Origin: Mesorhizobium sp. M2A.F.Ca.ET.046.03.2.1
Lineage (GTDB): Bacteria > Pseudomonadota > Alphaproteobacteria > Rhizobiales > Rhizobiaceae
NCBI RefSeq assembly: GCF_003952425.1
Contig: NZ_CP034449.1
Coordinates: forward strand, 2,232,001-2,296,000
Length of the DNA stretch: 64,000 nt
Reading direction: 5' to 3'
The translations under genes and the position numbers were made by a program. Of the stretch, positions 54,753 to 64,000 are shown piece after piece. Every line of letters begins with the position of its first letter. Position 1 is the stretch's first letter. Below the pieces are notes generated by a model. That model ran no database searches. It was not told the DNA's origin and worked only from the letters and a program-made list of their open reading frames with translations.

Positions 54753-56558
54753 TCAGTGATTGTCGCGCGGCACGCCGCTGGTGTGGGCGACGTCCTGGTA
54801 CTTTACCGCCGGCTTGAGCACCATGCCGGCCGAGAACTGGTCGACCATGCCGCGCTGGATCTCCTGCCAGGGCGTCTGGTGCTTGGGATAGTGATAGCCG
54901 CCATTGGCCTGCAGCGCGGCGCGCCGCTTGGCGATCTCCTCGTCGCTGACGAGAATGTTGGCCGTGCCCTTCTTCAGGTCGATGCGGACGCGGTCGCCGG
55001 TCTTGAGCAGGGCGAGGCCGCCGCCGATCGCGGCTTCCGGTGAGGCGTTGAGGATCGACGGCGAACCGGACGTGCCGGACTGGCGGCCGTCACCGATACA
55101 GGCCAGTGAATGGATGCCCTTCTTGATCAGGTAGGCTGGCGGCTGCATGTTGACCACCTCGGCGCCGCCCGGATAGCCGACCGGACCGGCGCCGCGCATG
55201 AACAGGATCGTGTGCTCGTCGATGCCCTGCGCCGGATCGTCGATGCGGGCGTGGTAGTCCTCCGGCCCGTCGAAGACCATGGCGTTGCCCTCGAAAGCCT
55301 CCGGATCGTTGGGATTGGAGAGATAACGCTCACGGAACTCGGGCGAGATGCCGCTCGTCTTCATGATGGCGGAATCGAACAGATTGCCCTTGAGATTGAT
55401 GAAGCCGGCATTGGCCTTGAGCGGCTGGTCGGCGCTGCGGATGACCTCGTGGTTCTCGTTGACGGCATCCCGGCAATTGTCGCCCATCGACTTGCCGTTG
55501 GCGGTGATCGCATCGGGATGCGGCAGGAGCCCCGCCTTCATCAATTCGGCGACGACCGCCGGCACGCCGCCGGCATGGTGATAGTCTTCGCCAAGATATT
55601 CGCCGGTCGGCTGCAGGTTGACGAGGAGCGGCACGTTGAGGCCGATCTTCTGCCAGTCGTCATTGTCGAGCGGCACGCCGAGATGGCGGGCGATCGCGTT
55701 GAGGTGGATCGGCGCATTGGTGGAGCCGCCGATGGCCGAGTTGACGACAATGGCGTTTTCGAAGGCCTGGCGCGTCATGATGTCGGAGGGCTTCAGGTCC
55801 TCATGCACCATGTCGACGATGCGCTTGCCGGTCTCGTAGGCGATCTGGCCGCGCTCGCGATAGGGCGCCGGAATGGCGGCCGAACCGGGGAGCTGCATGC
55901 CGAGCGCCTCGGCCAGCGAGTTCATGGTGGTGGCGGTGCCCATGGTGTTGCAATAGCCGGTCGACGGCGCCGAGGAGGCGACGATGTCCATGAACTCGTC
56001 ATAGTTGATCTCGCCGGCAGACAGGCGCTGGCGTGACTCCCAGACGATGGTGCCGGAGCCGGTGCGCTTGCCCTTGTGCCAGCCATTGAGCATCGGACCG
56101 ACCGACAGCGCTATCGCCGGAATGTTGACGGTGGCCGCCGCCATCAGCAACGCCGGCGTGGTCTTGTCGCAGCCGATGGTGAGCACGACGCCGTCGAGGG
56201 GATAGCCGTAAAGAACCTCGACGAGGCTGAGATAGGCAAGGTTGCGGTCGAGCGCGGCGGTCGGGCGCTTGCCGGTCTCCTGGATCGGATGGCACGGGAA
56301 CTCGAAGGGGATGCCGCCCATCGAGACGATGCCTTCACGCACGCGCTTGGCAAGCTCGAGGTGGTGGCGGTTGCAGGGCGAAAGATCAGAACCGGTCTGC
56401 GCGATGCCGATCAGCGGCTTGCCCGACATCAGCTCGGCGCGGGTCAGGCCATAGTTCAGATAACGCTCGAGATAGAGCGCCGTCATGCCTGGATTGTCGG
56501 GGTTGTCGAACCACTCCTGCGAGCGAAATTTCTTCTTCCTGGTGGGGGCGCCTGCCAT
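54753..56558 (-). CDS. IlvD/Edd family sugar-acid dehydratase
   Basis: Iron-sulfur dehydratase of 601 aa. Cluster cysteines are visible in [24 protein letters not shown] and [15 protein letters not shown]. The overall pattern ([20 protein letters not shown] at the N-terminus, [20 protein letters not shown]) matches the pentonate/arabinonate dehydratase branch rather than the branched-chain amino acid enzyme. The ATG at 56558 is used. Likely reaction: dehydration of an aldonic acid to a 2-keto-3-deoxy acid. No sugar transport genes adjoin, so the sugar is unknown. Confidence 0.88.
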   Translation of the reverse strand: MAGAPTRKKKFRSQEWFDNPDNPGMTALYLERYLNYGLTRAELMSGKPLIGIAQTGSDLSPCNRHHLELAKRVREGIVSMGGIPFEFPCHPIQETGKRPTAALDRNLAYLSLVEVLYGYPLDGVVLTIGCDKTTPALLMAAATVNIPAIALSVGPMLNGWHKGKRTGSGTIVWESRQRLSAGEINYDEFMDIVASSAPSTGYCNTMGTATTMNSLAEALGMQLPGSAAIPAPYRERGQIAYETGKRIVDMVHEDLKPSDIMTRQAFENAIVVNSAIGGSTNAPIHLNAIARHLGVPLDNDDWQKIGLNVPLLVNLQPTGEYLGEDYHHAGGVPAVVAELMKAGLLPHPDAITANGKSMGDNCRDAVNENHEVIRSADQPLKANAGFINLKGNLFDSAIMKTSGISPEFRERYLSNPNDPEAFEGNAMVFDGPEDYHARIDDPAQGIDEHTILFMRGAGPVGYPGGAEVVNMQPPAYLIKKGIHSLACIGDGRQSGTSGSPSILNASPEAAIGGGLALLKTGDRVRIDLKKGTANILVSDEEIAKRRAALQANGGYHYPKHQTPWQEIQRGMVDQFSAGMVLKPAVKYQDVAHTSGVPRDNH

Positions 56559-56709
56559 GGTGGTCTCCGTATTTGTATGACAAATCGATAGGACAACGCG
56601 CGAGCGCAAGCAAGAGGTAGACGCAGCCGGGACCCGGACTTTGGTGCGATAGACTTGTTACGGGCCGCGCGCTACGACCAATCGATAACAGCAATCCGGG
56701 AGGGGTTTG

Positions 56710-57159
56710 ATGGCTTTGGTGATCGAAGGCGAGGAGCGGATCGCCGCACCCGTCAAAAAAGTGTGGGAAGCCCTCAACGACCCGGAGATCCTGAAAGAAG
56801 CCATTCCGGGCTGCCAGAGCCTCGAGAAGAATTCGGACACCGAGATGGCGGCGACCGTGGTGCTGAAGATCGGGCCGATCAAGGCGACCTTCAACGGCGA
56901 AGTGACGCTGAAGAACCTCAAGCCACCGCATTCCTACACCATCCAGGGCGAAGGCAAGGGCGGCATTGCCGGTTTCGCCAAGGGCGGCGCCGACGTGACG
57001 CTGACCGAGGACGGGCCGGATGCGACGGTGCTCAAATACGCCGCCAAGGCCGAGGTCGGCGGCAAGATCGCGCAGCTCGGCAGCCGGCTGATCCAGTCGA
57101 CATCGAAGAAGCTCGCGGGGCAGTTCTTCTCGACGTTTGGCGAGAAGGTCGGCGCCTGA
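56710..57159 (+). CDS. CoxG-like SRPBCC family protein
   Basis: Protein of 149 aa starting ALVIEGEERIAAPVKKVWEAL, with IPGCQSLEK and the TEMAATVVLKIGPIKATFNG block typical of carbon monoxide dehydrogenase subunit G (CoxG). CoxG anchors molybdenum hydroxylases to the membrane in some species, but no coxLMS genes are nearby. The C-terminal hydrophobic extension of full CoxG is absent. Start ATG at 56710. Function here unclear. Confidence 0.8.
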   Translation: MALVIEGEERIAAPVKKVWEALNDPEILKEAIPGCQSLEKNSDTEMAATVVLKIGPIKATFNGEVTLKNLKPPHSYTIQGEGKGGIAGFAKGGADVTLTEDGPDATVLKYAAKAEVGGKIAQLGSRLIQSTSKKLAGQFFSTFGEKVGA

Positions 57160-57175
57160 CCCCTGCCCTGGAGGG

Positions 57176-58348
<1,173 letters not shown>

Positions 58349-58549
58349 TGATCTTTCCTCGGGACTTTGGCGTTCCAGATAGTGCAGTTTCCCGCCAGAA
58401 CCAAGCCGTGGCGCAATCGCTCAGCCGGCGTGCCCCGGAAAGCGACGGATGATGTCGGATCTGCCAATCGGCATTCGAGCCCTGTCATGGCCAAACGAGC
58501 CGCCCGCGCTATCTCCCTTGCCATCACGACAAGCGTGAAGGAGATCGTC

Positions 58550-58927
58550 ATGCTCGAAAACAGCAATGCGACAGCCAATCTCGCGGTGAAAGACCTGGAA
58601 AAGGCCAAGGCGTTCTACGAGGGAATGCTCGGCCTCAAACAGGTCGACGACATGGGCGGCGAACTCGTCGTCTATAAAAGCGGAGACACGCTCATCAACG
58701 TCTACCATTCGCAATTTGCCGGCACCAACAAGGCAACGGCGGTGACGTGGACGGTCGGCGACCGGATCGAGCCGATCGTCAAGTCGCTGCGGGCGAAAGG
58801 CGTCAGCTTCGAGCACTACGATATGCCCGGGCTGACGCTGGAGGGCGACATCCATATCGGCTACGGGATGAAAGTCGCCTGGTTCAGGGATCCTGATGGC
58901 AACATCCTGAACCTGGTGTACAAGTAG
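58550..58927 (+). CDS. VOC family protein
   Basis: Glyoxalase-fold protein of 125 aa: NATANLAVKDLEKAKAFYEGMLGL and the C-terminal KVAWFRDPDGNILNLVYK with the usual Asp-Pro-Asp-Gly motif before the last metal ligand (here Asn-Leu rather than Glu). ATG at 58550 preceded by GAAGGAG. Cytoplasmic; substrate unknown. Convergent with pit. Confidence 0.85.
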   Translation: MLENSNATANLAVKDLEKAKAFYEGMLGLKQVDDMGGELVVYKSGDTLINVYHSQFAGTNKATAVTWTVGDRIEPIVKSLRAKGVSFEHYDMPGLTLEGDIHIGYGMKVAWFRDPDGNILNLVYK

Positions 58928-58949
58928 CCCCGCTACGAGTTGAGGCCGA

Positions 58950-59954
<1,005 letters not shown>

Positions 59955-59957
59955 CGC

Positions 59958-60599
59958 CTAAACGTTCTCGATCACGATGCCGCTGATCTCGTTGGCGACG
60001 TCCTCGAAGCGGTCGACCACCTTTTCCAGTTGGCCGTAGATCTCCGAGCCGATCAGGTAAGCCATCGGGTCGCTGCGGCCGTGATGCCTGAACAGATCCT
60101 TGAGGCCCTGCTCGTGCAGGTCGTCGGCGCGGCCTTCGACGCGCATGACCTCCTCGGCGATGGCGTTGAGGCGCGCTGCGTTGGCGCCGACCTTGCCGAG
60201 CAGCGGGATCGCCTCCGCGACCAGCCGGGCTGCCTGGACGATGACGCCGCCCATTTCCCGCATCAGCGGGTCGAACTCCCTCACCTCGAACAGCTTCACC
60301 GTCTTGACGGTCTTGTGCATCATGTCGATGGCGTCATCCATCGACTGGATCAGATCCTTGATGTCGCCGCGATCGAAAGGGGTGATGAAGGAGCGCCTGA
60401 CCGCAAGCAGGACCTCGGCGGTGATGCCGTCGGCCTCGTTTTCGAGATCGACGATCGTCTGGCACCAGCCGTCGATGTCCTCGCCGTTGAGAAGATGCTG
60501 AAGGGCTTCGGCGCCGCCGACCACAGTGCGCGAATGCCGCTCGAACAGATCGAAGAAGCGATCCTCGCGCGGCAACAGCTTGCGAAACCAGGCCAGCAT
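59958..60599 (-). CDS. DUF47/PhoU-like protein, Pit partner
   Basis: Helical cytoplasmic protein of 213 aa: FRKLLPREDRFFDLFERHSR start, then DIKDLIQSMDDAIDMMHKTV and LHEQGLKDLFRH. DUF47 proteins are PhoU-related regulators of Pit transporters. The start at 60599 is used; an upstream frame to 60638 has no ribosome binding site. Transcribed divergently from the LysR gene. Confidence 0.9.
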   Translation of the reverse strand: MLAWFRKLLPREDRFFDLFERHSRTVVGGAEALQHLLNGEDIDGWCQTIVDLENEADGITAEVLLAVRRSFITPFDRGDIKDLIQSMDDAIDMMHKTVKTVKLFEVREFDPLMREMGGVIVQAARLVAEAIPLLGKVGANAARLNAIAEEVMRVEGRADDLHEQGLKDLFRHHGRSDPMAYLIGSEIYGQLEKVVDRFEDVANEISGIVIENV

Positions 60600-60760
60600 G
60601 TCGTCCTCCTCAATCCGCCCACCCCCCACATAGCGCACATGTGCGGCGCGGGAAAACAGATAGCCGGCTCAAAAATGTGGACGACGTCCGATTGTGCGTG
60701 CGTCTTGCGGAGCGATGCGATTTCCCCGACCTTGAGCTAAACCGCGTTGGATCGGATGGC

Positions 60761-61660
60761 ATGATCGACAAACTGGAGTTCTTCCTGGCGCTGGCCAAGG
60801 AGGAGCATTTCGGCCGGGCGGCGGAGGTGTGCGGCGTCACCCAGCCGACGCTGTCGGCCGGCATCAAGCAGCTCGAGGAGCAGCTCGGCGTCATGCTGGT
60901 GCTGCGCGGCTCGCGCTTCCAGGGCCTGACGCCGGAAGGCAGGCAGGTGCTGGGCTGGGCGCGACGCATCGTCGGCGACACAAGGACGATGCGCGAGGAG
61001 ATGCGGGCGGCGCGCCACGGCCTTGCCGGCCGTATCCGCATCGCCGCCGTTCCGACGGCGCTGGCAATGGTGGCACGGCTGACGACGCCGTTTCGCGAAA
61101 AGCATCCGGGCGTAACCTTCTCCATCCTGTCGCGGACCTCGATCGAGGTGCTGTCGCTGCTCGGCAATTTCGACGTCGATGCCGGCATCACCTATCTCGA
61201 CAACGAGCCGCTCGGGCGCGTCATCAGCGTGCCGCTCTATGACGAGCGCTACCAGTTGATCACCGCGGTCGGGAACCCCTATTCCGATCGCGACAAAGTG
61301 ACGTGGGCCGAGATCAGCCAGCTGCCGCTCTGCCTGCTGACGCCTGACATGCAGAACCGCCGCATCATCGACCAGCATCTGGCGGAGGCCGGCGTGCAGG
61401 TCCGGCCGACGCTGGAATCCAACTCGATGATCGTGCTGTTCTCGCATATCCGTACAGGCAAATGGTCGTCGATCATGCCGCTCAACCTCGCGGAAACGTT
61501 CGGCTTTTCGGAGCCGATCCGGGCCATTCCGATCGTCGAGCCGGACGCCAGTCACACGGTCGGTCTGGTGGCAGCACCCCGCGAGCCGCACACGCCTCTG
61601 GTGCAGGCGCTGCTGGACGAGGCGATGGCGCTGGCAGACGATTTCCGCCGTCATCGCTAG
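60761..61660 (+). CDS. LysR family regulator, probable formate dehydrogenase regulator
   Basis: Regulator of 299 aa: HTH at about 15-60 (EEHFGRAAEVCGVTQPTLSAG followed by IKQLEEQLG) and an effector domain. Located just upstream of fdsGBA in the same direction, where rhizobial and other proteobacterial fds operons commonly have a LysR gene. The ATG at 60761 is used. The palindrome at 61687 in the following intergenic region is its probable target, by analogy with LysR regulators that bind near the operon they control. Confidence 0.85.
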   Translation: MIDKLEFFLALAKEEHFGRAAEVCGVTQPTLSAGIKQLEEQLGVMLVLRGSRFQGLTPEGRQVLGWARRIVGDTRTMREEMRAARHGLAGRIRIAAVPTALAMVARLTTPFREKHPGVTFSILSRTSIEVLSLLGNFDVDAGITYLDNEPLGRVISVPLYDERYQLITAVGNPYSDRDKVTWAEISQLPLCLLTPDMQNRRIIDQHLAEAGVQVRPTLESNSMIVLFSHIRTGKWSSIMPLNLAETFGFSEPIRAIPIVEPDASHTVGLVAAPREPHTPLVQALLDEAMALADDFRRHR

Positions 61661-61686
61661 GTTAGAGAATGCGGGCCACCGCTGTT

Positions 61687-61705
61687 CGATAGGAAATTTC
61701 TATCG
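61687..61705. promoter_or_regulatory. ATAG-N7-CTAT inverted repeat upstream of fdsG
   Basis: CGATAG - GAAATTT - CTATCG, matching the ATAG-N7-CTAT form of LysR-family sites. It is the only strong palindrome in the 193-bp gap between the LysR gene and fdsG, about 150 bp before the fdsG start. Expected to be the LysR binding site for fds control; binding is inference. Confidence 0.6.
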
Positions 61706-61853
61706 ATCGACGGGAGCGCTTTATTGATTTCGGAGGTTTCCTCTGATTTCGTAAGGACTTAGCGATATTGCGCCCTATGCATGTCGTTGCCCCGAAAACG
61801 CTCTATATCCTGGGGTGACATACATTGGCCGCCACGACCAGGGAGGGCGCTGC

Positions 61854-62329
61854 GTGACCATGCAGGCCGCAAGTACCGAGATCGCGTCGCGCACGGCGGC
61901 GATCATTGATGAGATGAAGGGCCTCGAGGGCCCGCTGCTGCCGATCCTGCACAGCATACAGGAAGAGTTCGGATACGTTCCGAAGGACGCGCTGCCGGTG
62001 ATCGCCGACGGGCTGAACCTTTCCCGCGCCGAAGTGCATGGCGTGGTGAGCTTCTATCACGATTTCCGCGCCAAGCCCGCCGGACGGCATGTGCTCAAGC
62101 TCTGCCAGGCGGAAGCCTGCCAGTCGATGGGGTCGGATGCGGTCGCGGCCAAGGTCAAGCAGCTGCTCGGCATCGATTTCCACGAGACCACGCGCGACGG
62201 ATCGGTTACACTGGAGCCGGTCTACTGCCTCGGGCTTTGCGCCTGCTCGCCGTCGGCGATGCTCGACGGCGAAGTCATCGGCCGGCTCGATGACGAGAAG
62301 ATCGAAGAGATCGTCGCGGAGGTGCGTTC

Positions 62330-62333
<4 letters not shown>
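61854..62333 (+). CDS. fdsG: NAD-dependent formate dehydrogenase gamma subunit
   Basis: NuoE-like [2Fe-2S] subunit of about 159 aa: LHSIQEEFGYVPKDALPVIA, VVSFYHDFRAKPAGRHVL, and cluster cysteines in CQAEACQSMG and CLGLCACSP. The GTG at 61854 is preferred because GGGAGG lies 7 bases before it; an ATG at 61860 is possible. Its TGA overlaps the fdsB ATG. Part of the soluble molybdenum NAD+-linked formate dehydrogenase that yields NADH and CO2. Confidence 0.9.
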
Positions 62334-63886
<1,553 letters not shown>

Positions 63887-63896
63887 GAGCTGGCAG

Positions 63897-64000
63897 ATGA
63901 ACATCAAGGCCGACTTCCCGACACTCATCCAGGAGATCGACTACGGAACGCCGGAGTCGAAAGCGACGAAGCAGGTCACCCTGACCGTCGACGGGCAAAG
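63897..64000 (+). CDS. fdsA: formate dehydrogenase alpha subunit (partial)
   Basis: Only the first 34 codons are in the window: MNIKADFPTLIQEIDYGTPE, followed by VTLTVDGQ, the beginning of the N-terminal [2Fe-2S] ferredoxin domain of FdsA-type molybdenum formate dehydrogenases. AGGAG lies upstream. The catalytic part is beyond the edge, so this call rests on its position after fdsB and on this N-terminal match. Confidence 0.8.
   Translation, partial: MNIKADFPTLIQEIDYGTPESKATKQVTLTVDGQ

Overview
The window looks like the chromosome of an alphaproteobacterium of the Rhizobiales, most likely Mesorhizobium or a close relative. This is inferred from the high GC content, the density of ABC transporters and aromatic catabolism genes, the DUF47-pit phosphate pair, the fdsGBA formate dehydrogenase operon, a perfect FNR/FixK-type box, and several families of long imperfect palindromic intergenic repeats of the kind common in rhizobia. 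No single gene proves the genus.

Layout. 1-4164: end of an integrated element: an ABC importer fragment, a LysR regulator, an excisionase-like HTH protein and a tyrosine integrase whose ORF runs into the 3' end of a tRNA-Ile2(CAT) gene. 4165-12129: small stress and envelope genes: a YodC-like protein, an EF-hand protein, an ECF sigma factor with a membrane partner and a periplasmic metal-sensor-like protein, two paralogous secreted GCG_CRPN-like peptides, an adjacent DUF1800/DUF1501 pair that each carry one frameshift, and a PNPOx-like flavoprotein behind an FNR/FixK box.

12226-36547: the core of the window, a large catabolic cluster. A minus-strand operon (isatin-hydrolase-like cyclase, phytoene-desaturase-like FAD enzyme, MarR, indolepyruvate ferredoxin oxidoreductase IorA and IorB) is divergent from a plus-strand operon (a second such FAD enzyme, a complete peptide/opine-type ABC importer, a periplasmic VOC protein). 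Next come a 2-aminobenzoyl-CoA monooxygenase/reductase-type fusion, an SDR, a second MarR, an enoyl-CoA hydratase, an acyl-CoA dehydrogenase and a RidA protein. An LLM flavin monooxygenase, an HpcH/HpaI aldolase and an aminotransferase complete the cluster. Four intergenic regions share one 14-bp palindrome, YTTYAAGCWTRAAR, which ties the units into a probable single regulon. The enzyme set suggests breakdown of an indolic compound (indolepyruvate, indoleacetate or isatin level) through an anthraniloyl-CoA-type intermediate; the exact substrate is inference.

36636-45069: an amino-acid ABC binding protein and permease with no ATPase, a cysteine-desulfurase-like PLP enzyme, then dppABCDF on the minus strand. 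45529-60599: housekeeping and accessory metabolism: an acyl-CoA ligase with a histone-H1-like tail, a methyltransferase, a HAD phosphatase, pgi, a MocR regulator with an MttB-family methyltransferase, an IlvD/Edd dehydratase, a CoxG-like protein, an Mrp/ApbC ATPase, a VOC protein, and the Pit transporter with its DUF47 partner. 60761-64000: a LysR regulator and the start of fdsGBA, with fdsA cut by the window edge.
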